Made by a program: the position numbers and the translations under genes
Notes under the pieces: model-generated
The model's input: the letters and a program-made list of their open reading frames with translations, nothing else
Database searches by the model: none
Told to the model about the DNA's origin: nothing
Part shown: one piece after another, positions 28,211 through 36,570 of the stretch
How positions within the stretch are numbered: position 1 is the stretch's first letter
Layout of the letters: every line of letters begins with the position of its first letter
Source of the DNA: Blattabacterium cuenoti
Lineage (GTDB): Bacteria > Bacteroidota > Bacteroidia > Flavobacteriales > Blattabacteriaceae
NCBI RefSeq assembly: GCF_014252075.1
Contig: NZ_CP059209.1
Coordinates: forward strand, 291,001-355,000
Direction of reading: 5' to 3'
Length of the DNA: 64,000 nucleotides

Positions 28211-29602
28211 TTATTTTCCAATGCAAAATTTTGAGAAAATATTTTTCAGAATATCTTCACTTGTTACTTCTCCCGTTATCTCTCCTAAATAACGCAATGC
28301 TTCTTTAATATAGATAGAAACTAAATCTTCTGAAAGCCCTTTTTTTAAAGCATCATAGGCTAATAAAACCTCTCTTAATGAAAGTTTCAAAGTTTCATAA
28401 TGTCTGCTTTGTGTAACAACTATATTCTTTTCTTTTAATCTTTCAATAAATAAATGATTTAAAGTATCTAGGACTTTTTTTACTTCGTGACGATTTTTGG
28501 AAGAAATTTCAAAAAAATAAGAAACCTTAGACTTGATATTATCAAAATCATGAAAATAGGATAAGTCTGATTTATTCGCTATTGCAAAAATATCTTTTAA
28601 TGGATACTTTTTTTTAATTTTTTGAATATCACTAATAATTTTTTTCTGTTTTTTTCTTTTTGAAGAATCAAAAATATATAATATCACTTGAGACTCTTCT
28701 ATTTTATTCATGGTTTTTTCAACACCCATAGTTTCTATGGGATCTAGGGTTTTTCTAATTCCTGCTGTATCAAAAAAATGAAAAAGAATTCCATTTAAAA
28801 CGATTTCTCCTTCTACACAATCTCGAGTCGTTCCTTCTATATGGGATATAATAGAACGATTTTCTTGAATCACCTGATTGAAAAAAGTAGATTTTCCGAC
28901 ATTGGTTTCTCCAATAATGACCACATCTACTCCTTTTTTTATGGCATTCCCCAACGAAAAAGATTCAATTAAATCTTTTAAAGTATCTTCTAATTCTTGT
29001 AAAAATGAAAAAAGTTCTGATCTACTAACAAAAATCACATTTTCTTCAGAAAAATCTAACTCAAGTTCTAGTAAAGATGCAAAATCCAACAATTTTTTTC
29101 TTAAATTATTAATGGTTTTAGATAATTTTCCTTTGATTTGTTGTAAAGAAATTTCATGATAAGCTTTATTTTCAGATAAAATCAATTCGGCTATAGCTTC
29201 TGCTTGTGATAAATCCACTTTTTTATTTAGAAAAGCACGAAATGTAAATTCTCCAGGACGGGCTAAACGGATTCCTTTTCTAATTAGCAATTGCAAAATC
29301 TTTTGTTGAATATAATAAGATCCATGACAAGAGATCTCTATCATATTTTCTCCTGTATAAGAAAAAGGAGATCTAAAAATAGAAATTAATACTTGATCCA
29401 ATAAATTCTTATCTTCTTCTATAAGATACCCTAAATGAATAGTATGTGTAGATTGATTTTTCAGTTTTTTTCCAGGTTTAATAGGAAGAAAAATATTTTC
29501 AACAGTAGATATGGAAGTTTTTCCAGAAAGACGAATAACAGAGATAGCACTGGCCCCAATAGGAGTTGCTAAAGCAACAATGGTATCTTCATCTTCTAAC
29601 AT
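28211..29602 (-). CDS. mnmE: tRNA modification GTPase MnmE
   Basis: With MnmG it installs carboxymethylaminomethyl groups on U34 of certain tRNAs. It has about 463 residues from ATG 29602 (MLEDEDTIVALATPIG); the longer open frame to 29659 lacks family similarity. It has an N-terminal formyl-THF-binding domain. The G domain carries the P-loop GETNVGKSTFFN, the switch motif FFDTAGIRKT and ANKSDLS. The protein ends with the invariant C-terminal FCIGK containing the catalytic-region Cys. All domains are intact. It is divergent from prmC and heads the mnmE-gltX-rpsF-rpsR-rplI group. Confidence 0.95.
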   Translation of the reverse strand: MLEDEDTIVALATPIGASAISVIRLSGKTSISTVENIFLPIKPGKKLKNQSTHTIHLGYLIEEDKNLLDQVLISIFRSPFSYTGENMIEISCHGSYYIQQKILQLLIRKGIRLARPGEFTFRAFLNKKVDLSQAEAIAELILSENKAYHEISLQQIKGKLSKTINNLRKKLLDFASLLELELDFSEENVIFVSRSELFSFLQELEDTLKDLIESFSLGNAIKKGVDVVIIGETNVGKSTFFNQVIQENRSIISHIEGTTRDCVEGEIVLNGILFHFFDTAGIRKTLDPIETMGVEKTMNKIEESQVILYIFDSSKRKKQKKIISDIQKIKKKYPLKDIFAIANKSDLSYFHDFDNIKSKVSYFFEISSKNRHEVKKVLDTLNHLFIERLKEKNIVVTQSRHYETLKLSLREVLLAYDALKKGLSEDLVSIYIKEALRYLGEITGEVTSEDILKNIFSKFCIGK

Positions 29603-29672
29603 AATGACAAAGATTAGATGAATATAAAAATAAGAATTTTTTAATTCACATGATTTCAATTAACTTCAATTT

Positions 29673-30562
29673 ATGAGATCTTTTGACAAATTTTACTGTT
29701 TATTTCAAAAAACTCTTCAAAATTTATATACAGAACCTAAAGAGATAGAAAGTCTATTTTTTTTACTTATGACCCACATTTTTAAATGTGATAAAACAAC
29801 TGTTTTATTACAATTAAGCAGAAAAAAAAAATCAATTTTTTGATTTATAAAAAATTAATCAAAAAATTATGGGAATTAAAAAAAAATAGACCTATTCAAT
29901 ATGTAATTGGAAAGGCCTACTTTTTTGGAATGGAATTCATAGTTAATGAAAATGTATTCATACCAAGACCAGAAACAGAAGAACTTGTGTACTGGATTCT
30001 AAAAGATCACAAGAATACAAGCAACATTAAAATATTTGATATTGGAACAGGAAGTGGATGCATTAGTATTACCTTAAAAAAGAAAAAACCTGAAATTGGA
30101 CATATTCATGCAATAGATTTTGATCAAAAAGCTCTTGATATAGCTCGTAAAAATGCAAAATTACATAATGTAAAAATTTCATTTAAAAAAGTGGATCTTT
30201 TGAAAAATTCTATTTTTTCGATCCCAAAAATGAATAAAAAGTCTGTTAGCATTATTGTGAGTAATCCTCCTTATGTCAGACTATCTGAAAGAAAATTATT
30301 ACATCCAAATATTATTCAATACGAACCTTTTCAAGCTTTATTTGTTCCTGATGAAGACCCTTTGATTTTTTATAAAAAAATTTCCTTTTGGATCAAAAAA
30401 AAATTGACCGGAATTGTTTATGTTTATTTTGAAATCAACCAATTTATTTATTTAGATATTATTCATTTTTTGAAAAAAAAAGGATTTTTAAATATAAAAA
30501 TAAGGAAAGATTTTCAAGGTTTTTTCAGAATGATTCGTGCAGTATATTACGTAGATAAATAA
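29673..30562 (+). CDS. prmC: Peptide chain release factor glutamine methyltransferase, frame split at poly(A)
   Basis: Methylates the GGQ glutamine of release factors RF1/RF2. The first frame starts at ATG 29673 (MRSFDKFYCLFQKTLQN) and stops at 29841-29843. The second frame, recognisable from about 29834 to 30562, holds the rest: NRPIQYVIGKAYFFG, FIPRPETEELVYW, the SAM motif FDIGTGSGCISITL, and the catalytic NPPY in VSNPPYVRLSE. The break is an A10 run at 29822-29831. One more A restores a continuous frame of about 297 residues, reading SRKKKINFLIYKK across the junction, as expected for the N-terminal helical domain. Both parts look conserved, so function is probably retained, but the DNA as given cannot encode one full-length protein without slippage or frameshifting. 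Confidence 0.87.
29822..29831 (+). other. Poly(A) slippage-prone tract in prmC (A10)
   Basis: Ten A residues at the exact point where the prmC frame changes. An RNA with eleven A residues, or a -1 ribosomal shift on the A-rich codons, would join the N-terminal domain to the methyltransferase domain. Confidence 0.7.
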
Positions 30563-30578
30563 ATAAGATTAAAATCAC

Positions 30579-32588
30579 ATGGATCAAAAAAAAATAATAG
30601 AAAAAAAAATACACAAACTAAGAAAAGAATTATCAAAATATAATTATAAATATTATAGAATGGACATTTCCGAAATCTCGGATTATCATTTTGATAAAAA
30701 ATTAGAAAAATTGTCTTTTTTAGAAAAAAAATATCCTGAATTCTATGATCCGACCTCCCCCACAATAAAAATAGGAGCAGAGTTTCATAAAACGTCCTCT
30801 ATCTCTACAATTTTTTATCATAAATACAAAATGTATTCTCTTCAAAACACCTATTCTAAAAAAGAATTAATAATTTGGAAAAAAAAAATCAGTAAATTAA
30901 TTCATCCTTTATCCTTTGTCTGTGAACTAAAATATGATGGAGTATCCATTAATTTAATTTATAAAAACGGATTTTTAACAAATGCGCTTACTCGTGGAGA
31001 TGGAGAAAAAGGAGAAAATGTCACAGAAAATATAAAAACTATAAAATACGTTCCATTAAAATTAAAAGGATATAATTATCCTGCGTATCTTGAAATACGT
31101 GGAGAAGTTTTTCTTCCTACAAAAAATTTTATAGAAATTAATAAAAAACGTATAAAAAGTGGACAAAATCCTTATGCAAATCCAAGAAATACGGCTAGTG
31201 GAACACTAAAAATTCATGATCATAAAGAAGTCCGTAAAAGAAATTTGTTTTGTATAGCATTTCATGTTGCGGGAAAAAATTTGCCTTTTAACACACAATA
31301 TGAATCTCTCAAATACATAAAAAATTGGGGTTTTCAAATTCCAGAAACAGCACGTTTTTGTAAAAATATAGAAGAAGTATTTCATTTCATAGATTTTTGG
31401 AATCTATGGAAAGAGAAACTCCCCTACCAAATAGATGGAATCGTTATTAAAGTAAATGAATATCAAAAACAATCTTTTTTAGGGTTCACCAATAAATATC
31501 CACGATGGGCTATTGCCTATAAATTCAAACAAAAATTGTCTGAAACCAAACTATTAAGCCTTACGTTCCAAGTAGGACGTACTGGGATAATTACTCCTGT
31601 AGCAAATGTAGTTCCCATCTCTATTTCTGGAACCAGAATCAAAAGAGTTGCTCTTTACAATGACAGTTTTATACAAAAAATGGGAATTCATTATGGAGAT
31701 TCACTTTTATTAGAAAAAGGAGGAAATATTATTCCAAAAGTAACAAAAATCAATATAAAAAAAAGATCTAGTAAAGCATTTCCTGTATTATTTTTAAATA
31801 AATGCCCATCATGCAATAGCACTTTAACAAAAAAAAATGAATTATTTTACTGCACAAGTAAAAACTGTTCTTCTCAAAGAAGAAAAAAAATAAAACATTT
31901 CGTAAGCGAAAGGGCTATGGATATTCAAAATATTGGGGAAAAAATGATAAAAAAACTATACGAAAAAGGTTTATTATATAATTCTTATAATTTATATGAA
32001 TTAAAAAAAGAAGAACTCCTTCAAATAGAAGGAATTAAAGAAAAATTGGGAAATAGCATTATAAAAAACATAGAAAAATCTAAATCTAATCCCTTTTATA
32101 AAGTATTATATTCCTTAGGGATTCGTCATGTAGGAGAGTATATTTCAAGGAAATTAACCGAACACTTTTTGGATATCAATTCTTTAATGCATACAAACTA
32201 TGATCATTTAATTTCTATTTCAGGAATAGGAAAAAAAATAACAGAAAGCATAATCACTTATTTTTCAATTCCTGAAAATCAAAAAGTAGTTAAAAAGCTA
32301 ATCAAATATGGATTAAATTTTTCAAAATGTTCTATGAGTAAAAAATTTTCTTATATCGAAGGAAAATCTTTTGTCTTCACAGGAAAATTATCTTGTATGA
32401 CCCGAAATCAAGCTAAAAATATGGTAGAAAATCTAGGTGGAAGTGTCTATCATACTGTCAATAATAAAATTGATTTCATAGTAGTTGGAAAAAATTTTGG
32501 TTCAAAATTCAAAAAAAGTATGGAAAAAAATCATATAAAAATTCTAACAGAAAATCTTTTTATTGATATACTTAAAAAAGAAAAATAA
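30579..32588 (+). CDS. ligA: NAD-dependent DNA ligase
   Basis: Seals nicks during replication and repair using NAD. The 669-residue product has the Ia domain, the adenylation domain with the AMP-accepting Lys118 in CELKYDGVSINLI, an OB fold, and a Cys4 zinc finger (CPSCNSTL...YCTSKNC). A helix-hairpin-helix region and a C-terminal BRCT domain (about 590-669, KSFVFTGKLSCMTRNQA) follow. The full domain set is retained, unlike the trimmed PolA elsewhere in the window. It follows prmC by 16 bases. Confidence 0.96.
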   Translation: MDQKKIIEKKIHKLRKELSKYNYKYYRMDISEISDYHFDKKLEKLSFLEKKYPEFYDPTSPTIKIGAEFHKTSSISTIFYHKYKMYSLQNTYSKKELIIWKKKISKLIHPLSFVCELKYDGVSINLIYKNGFLTNALTRGDGEKGENVTENIKTIKYVPLKLKGYNYPAYLEIRGEVFLPTKNFIEINKKRIKSGQNPYANPRNTASGTLKIHDHKEVRKRNLFCIAFHVAGKNLPFNTQYESLKYIKNWGFQIPETARFCKNIEEVFHFIDFWNLWKEKLPYQIDGIVIKVNEYQKQSFLGFTNKYPRWAIAYKFKQKLSETKLLSLTFQVGRTGIITPVANVVPISISGTRIKRVALYNDSFIQKMGIHYGDSLLLEKGGNIIPKVTKINIKKRSSKAFPVLFLNKCPSCNSTLTKKNELFYCTSKNCSSQRRKKIKHFVSERAMDIQNIGEKMIKKLYEKGLLYNSYNLYELKKEELLQIEGIKEKLGNSIIKNIEKSKSNPFYKVLYSLGIRHVGEYISRKLTEHFLDINSLMHTNYDHLISISGIGKKITESIITYFSIPENQKVVKKLIKYGLNFSKCSMSKKFSYIEGKSFVFTGKLSCMTRNQAKNMVENLGGSVYHTVNNKIDFIVVGKNFGSKFKKSMEKNHIKILTENLFIDILKKEK

Positions 32589-32672
32589 ATCAAATTTTAA
32601 ACGATTGTTTTAAAAGAAAAATAGTCAGTATAGATGGTTTTGTTTTTCATATAGAAAACAGTATATTTAATT

Positions 32673-32724
32673 CTTAAGTGATGATGATGAATTCATGCAT
32701 CACAGAATTAATGCATCATTTAAG
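32673..32724 (+). promoter_or_regulatory. Nested inverted and direct repeats upstream of lon
   Basis: An 11-base arm CTTAAGTGATG (32673-32683) pairs with CATCATTTAAG (32714-32724), with one G-U pair. Between and across the arms lie two direct repeats, GAATTCATGCATCAC (32689-32703) and GAATTAATGCATCAT (32705-32719), 16 bases apart with two mismatches. The element ends 18 bases before the lon ATG, in a 154-base gap that is long for this genome. It could be an operator or an mRNA leader structure; no known consensus such as CIRCE is matched. Confidence 0.5.
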
Positions 32725-32742
32725 TAAGAAATCTATTTTTTT

Positions 32743-35145
32743 ATGTTACTAAAAAATATATTTACAGAATCTGGATTCGAGTCTGAAGCGGAGTTTATAC
32801 CCTTAATGAGTCAAGATGAAGAGGATCAGCTTCTTAAAGACGATGTTCCTGAACAATTATGTATATTAACAGTCAGAAATATGGTTTTATATTCAGGAAT
32901 TGTTTTTCCAATCATAGCAGGAAAAAGTGGATCCATTCAATTGTTACAAGATGCTTATGGATTTGATAAAACAGTTGGAGTATTAACACAAAAAAATTCT
33001 GGAATAGAAAATCTCAGTGAAAAAGATTTGTATTCTATTGGAACGGTTGCTAAAATCTTAAAATTACTAAAAATGCCTGATGGAAATACCACTGTTATTT
33101 TACAGGGAAAAAGAAGATTCAAAGTCAATCGTTTCATTCAAAATGATCCCTATTTTAAAGCAGAAATCATAGCTTTAGAAGAAAACAAACCTTCCTGCAA
33201 GGATAAAGAATATCTTGCTTTGGTAGAATCCATAAAGGAAATTGCCATAAAGATCATTCAGGATAACCCTAATATTCCATCAGAAGCGAGTATTGCCATT
33301 AGAAATATAGAAAGTCCTTCTTTTTTAATCAACTTTGTAGCAGCTAATATGAATTTAGCTACCAGAGATAAACAAAAATTGTTAGAATATGATGATTTAA
33401 AAAAAAGAGCAATGGAAACGTTGCGTTTTCTCAACGTAGAACATCAACAAATTAAATTAAAAAATGATATTCAATCTCGTGTTCGTAGTGATATGGATCA
33501 GCAACAGAGAGAATATTTTTTGCATCAGCAAATTAAAGCCATACAAGAAGAATTAGGAGATATCTCTTATGAAAAAGAAATTGATGAAATGCGCGCTAAG
33601 GCGTCCAGAAAAAAATGGACAAAAGAAGCAAAAAAACAGTTTGATAGAGAATTGCTAAAAATGCAAAGAATTAATCCTCAAATGCCTGAATACACAGTGC
33701 AGAGAAACTATCTAGAATTGATGATTGATCTCCCTTGGGGTAGATATTCAAAAGATAGTTTTGATTTAGAATATGCACAAAAAATATTAGATAGAGATCA
33801 CTATGGACTGGAAAAAGTCAAAGAACGTATTATAGAATATTTAGCTGTCTTAAAGTTAAGAGGGGACATGCGTTCTCCTATTTTATGCTTTTACGGACCA
33901 CCTGGGGTAGGAAAAACTTCCTTAGGAAGATCTATAGCCACTGCTCTGAAAAGAAAATACGTACGTATTTCTTTAGGGGGATTACATGATGAATCTGAAA
34001 TTCGTGGACACAGAAGGACTTATATAGGAGCCATGCCTGGTCGGCTTTTGCAATCTATACGAAAAGTAGGAACTTCCAATCCTGTTTTTGTGATAGACGA
34101 AATAGATAAAATGGGTTTAGGTACAAATGGAGATCCTTCTTCCGCTATGTTAGAAGTTTTAGATCCTGAACAAAATACTTCTTTTTACGACAATTTTTTA
34201 GAAATGGGTTATGATTTGTCAAAAGTATTGTTTATTGCTACAGCAAATTCACTTTCCCATATCCAACCAGCTCTTATAGATAGAATGGAAGTTATAGAAA
34301 TGAATGGATATACCGTGGAAGAAAAAACACAAATTGTAAAGAAACATATACTTCCTAAACAACTAAAAGATAATGGATTAAAAAAATCAGAATTAATACT
34401 TGGAACGAAACAAATAGAAAAAGTCATTGAAAGTTACACCAGAGAATCCGGATTGAGAACTTTGGAAAAACATATTGCTAAATTAGCTCGTTATGTAGCC
34501 AAGCATATTGCTATGAACAAAAAATATGTGAAACATTTAAGTATTGAAAAAATAGAAAGTATTCTCGGAATTCCAAATGACCCTGATCGTTATGAAGAAA
34601 ATAATGTTCCAGGTGTAGTTACAGGTTTAGCTTGGACTCATTTTGGTGGGGATATTTTATATATTGAATCCAGTTTATCCAAGGGAAAAGGTAATTTAAG
34701 TATTACTGGAAATTTAGGAGAAGTAATGAAAGAATCTGCAACGATTGCTTTGCAGTATATTAAAGCGAATTATAAAAAATTTAACATAGATCCTATCATG
34801 TTTGAAGAAAAAAATGTACATGTTCATGTTCCTGAAGGAGCTGTCCCCAAAGATGGTCCATCTGCAGGAATAACAATGTTAACCTCTTTGGTGTCAAGTT
34901 TTACGAAAAGAAAGTTAAGACCCAATTTGGCTATGACAGGAGAAATTACCCTGAGAGGGAAGGTCCTTCCTGTAGGTGGGATTAAAGAAAAAATTCTAGC
35001 GGCTAAACGGGCTAATATTAAAGAAATTATTCTTTCACAGGACAATAAAAAAGATGTAGAAGAAATTAAACCAGAACATTTAAAAGGATTAACCTTTGAT
35101 TATGTTAGAAATATGAATGACGTGATTCATTTATCTTTATTGTAA
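32743..35145 (+). CDS. lon: ATP-dependent protease Lon
   Basis: Cytosolic AAA+ serine protease that degrades misfolded and regulatory proteins. The 800-residue LonA has an N-terminal substrate-binding domain (about 40-240) and a coiled-coil region. The AAA+ module has Walker A GPPGVGKTSLG and Walker B VFVIDEIDKMG. The C-terminal protease domain has catalytic Ser in KDGPSAGITM and Lys in GGIKEKILAAKRANI. All catalytic parts are intact. It lies downstream of a structured, repeat-containing leader. Confidence 0.96.
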   Translation: MLLKNIFTESGFESEAEFIPLMSQDEEDQLLKDDVPEQLCILTVRNMVLYSGIVFPIIAGKSGSIQLLQDAYGFDKTVGVLTQKNSGIENLSEKDLYSIGTVAKILKLLKMPDGNTTVILQGKRRFKVNRFIQNDPYFKAEIIALEENKPSCKDKEYLALVESIKEIAIKIIQDNPNIPSEASIAIRNIESPSFLINFVAANMNLATRDKQKLLEYDDLKKRAMETLRFLNVEHQQIKLKNDIQSRVRSDMDQQQREYFLHQQIKAIQEELGDISYEKEIDEMRAKASRKKWTKEAKKQFDRELLKMQRINPQMPEYTVQRNYLELMIDLPWGRYSKDSFDLEYAQKILDRDHYGLEKVKERIIEYLAVLKLRGDMRSPILCFYGPPGVGKTSLGRSIATALKRKYVRISLGGLHDESEIRGHRRTYIGAMPGRLLQSIRKVGTSNPVFVIDEIDKMGLGTNGDPSSAMLEVLDPEQNTSFYDNFLEMGYDLSKVLFIATANSLSHIQPALIDRMEVIEMNGYTVEEKTQIVKKHILPKQLKDNGLKKSELILGTKQIEKVIESYTRESGLRTLEKHIAKLARYVAKHIAMNKKYVKHLSIEKIESILGIPNDPDRYEENNVPGVVTGLAWTHFGGDILYIESSLSKGKGNLSITGNLGEVMKESATIALQYIKANYKKFNIDPIMFEEKNVHVHVPEGAVPKDGPSAGITMLTSLVSSFTKRKLRPNLAMTGEITLRGKVLPVGGIKEKILAAKRANIKEIILSQDNKKDVEEIKPEHLKGLTFDYVRNMNDVIHLSLL

Positions 35146-35196
35146 AGAAATTAATTCAAACATAATTTCTATATCTTTTTTTGATTGATTAAAAAT

Positions 35197-36435
35197 ATGA
35201 TGAATGAATTAGAAGATATGAGTTCCTCAGTTCATAAAGAATACTTAATTCAATTAGCGAAAAAATACGGAACTCCACTTTATATATATGATTCTTGCAA
35301 AATCAAGAAACAATATATCAATATGAAAAATGCTTTCAGTGGAATCAATAATTTAATAATTAATTATGCTTGTAAAGCTAATACAAATCTGAATATATTA
35401 AAATTTTTAAAAAAATTAGGAAGTGGATTAGATACGGTATCTATCCAGGAAGTAGAATTAGGATTAAAAGCTGGATTTCCGCCTAAAAGCATTATATTCA
35501 CACCTAACTGTGTTTCTATTCAAGAAATCAAGAAAGCCGTTGGTTTTGGAGTTAGAATTAACCTAGATAATCTATCCATTTTAGAACAGTTTGGAGAATA
35601 TTATCCAAATTATTCTATAGGTATAAGAATCAATCCGCATATTATGGCAGGAGGAAATTCAAAAATTTCAGTAGGACATATTGATTCTAAATTTGGAATT
35701 TCTTATTATCAAATTCCTCATATGAAAAGAATATTAAAAAATACAGGCCTCAAAATAGAAGGATTTCATATGCATACAGGATCTGATATATTAGACGTAA
35801 AATCCTTTTTAGAAGGGGCGAAAATATTGTTTCAAACAGCTATTGATTTTCCAAATCTTGATTATATTGATTTTGGAAGTGGTTTTAAAGTTCCATATAA
35901 AAAAAATGATATCAAAACAGATCTTACTTATTTAAGTGATTTTATCACGGATAAATTTAAAGATTTTTGTAAAGATTACGGAAGTCAAATTGCTTTGATT
36001 TTTGAACCCGGTAAATTTTTAGTTAGTGAATCTGGATATTTTTTAGTTAATGTAAATGTCATAAAACATACTACTTCGACTGTATTTGCTGGAGTAGATT
36101 CAGGTTTTAATCATTTCCTTCGTCCTATGTTTTATAATGCTTATCACTGTATTGAAAATATTTCTAATCCAAACGGTCGTTTTCGTTTTTACACAGTCGT
36201 TGGATATATTTGTGAATCGGATACTTTTGGTTTGAATAGAAAAATTCAAGAAATCCGTGAAGGGGATATTTTGTGCATGAAAAATGCGGGAGCTTACTGT
36301 TTTTCTATGTCTTCTAATTATAATTCTCGTTATAGACCTGCTGAAGTTTTGATTTTTCAGGGAAAAGATTTTCTTATAAGAAAAAGAGAAACTATGCAAG
36401 ATCTTCTGAGAAACATAGTGGAAATACATATGTAA
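35197..36435 (+). CDS. lysA: Diaminopimelate decarboxylase
   Basis: PLP enzyme that converts meso-diaminopimelate to lysine, the last step of lysine synthesis. About 412 residues from ATG 35197 (a second ATG at 35200 and a TTG at 35185 are possible). The PLP lysine is in NYACKANTNLNILKFL. Other alanine-racemase-fold motifs are IGIRINPHIMAGGNSKISVG, GFHMHTGSDI, DFGSGFKVPY and the catalytic GYICESDTFG. It stands between lon and tRNA-Ser. Lysine supply to the host is the probable reason for retention. Confidence 0.94.
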   Translation: MMNELEDMSSSVHKEYLIQLAKKYGTPLYIYDSCKIKKQYINMKNAFSGINNLIINYACKANTNLNILKFLKKLGSGLDTVSIQEVELGLKAGFPPKSIIFTPNCVSIQEIKKAVGFGVRINLDNLSILEQFGEYYPNYSIGIRINPHIMAGGNSKISVGHIDSKFGISYYQIPHMKRILKNTGLKIEGFHMHTGSDILDVKSFLEGAKILFQTAIDFPNLDYIDFGSGFKVPYKKNDIKTDLTYLSDFITDKFKDFCKDYGSQIALIFEPGKFLVSESGYFLVNVNVIKHTTSTVFAGVDSGFNHFLRPMFYNAYHCIENISNPNGRFRFYTVVGYICESDTFGLNRKIQEIREGDILCMKNAGAYCFSMSSNYNSRYRPAEVLIFQGKDFLIRKRETMQDLLRNIVEIHM

Positions 36436-36437
36436 AT

Positions 36438-36522
36438 GGAGAGATGGCAGAGTGGTTAATTGCGACGGTCTTGAAAACCGTTGAGGGTTATGCCTCCGGG
36501 GGTTCGAATCCCTCTCTCTCCG
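36438..36522 (+). tRNA. tRNA-Ser (anticodon TGA)
   Basis: An 85-base tRNA with a long variable arm. The acceptor GGAGAGA pairs with TCTCTCC, and the anticodon stem ACGGT/ACCGT encloses loop CTTGAAA, giving TGA. The T-loop is GGTTCGAATCC and the discriminator G is at 36522. It begins three bases after the lysA stop codon, so it may be processed from the same transcript. Confidence 0.95.
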
Positions 36523-36570
36523 CTACCGCTACAGTAATCAAAGTAATTTAATTTCAAAAGATAAAAGTTT

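Noticed and set aside
29603..29659. N-terminal extension of MnmE
   Set aside because: The added residues are not family-like and the protein from ATG 29602 begins as MnmE normally does.
36100..36429. 109-codon minus-strand frame opposite lysA
   Set aside because: The lysA frame shows conserved catalytic motifs through this region; the antisense frame has no recognisable domain or spacing for expression.
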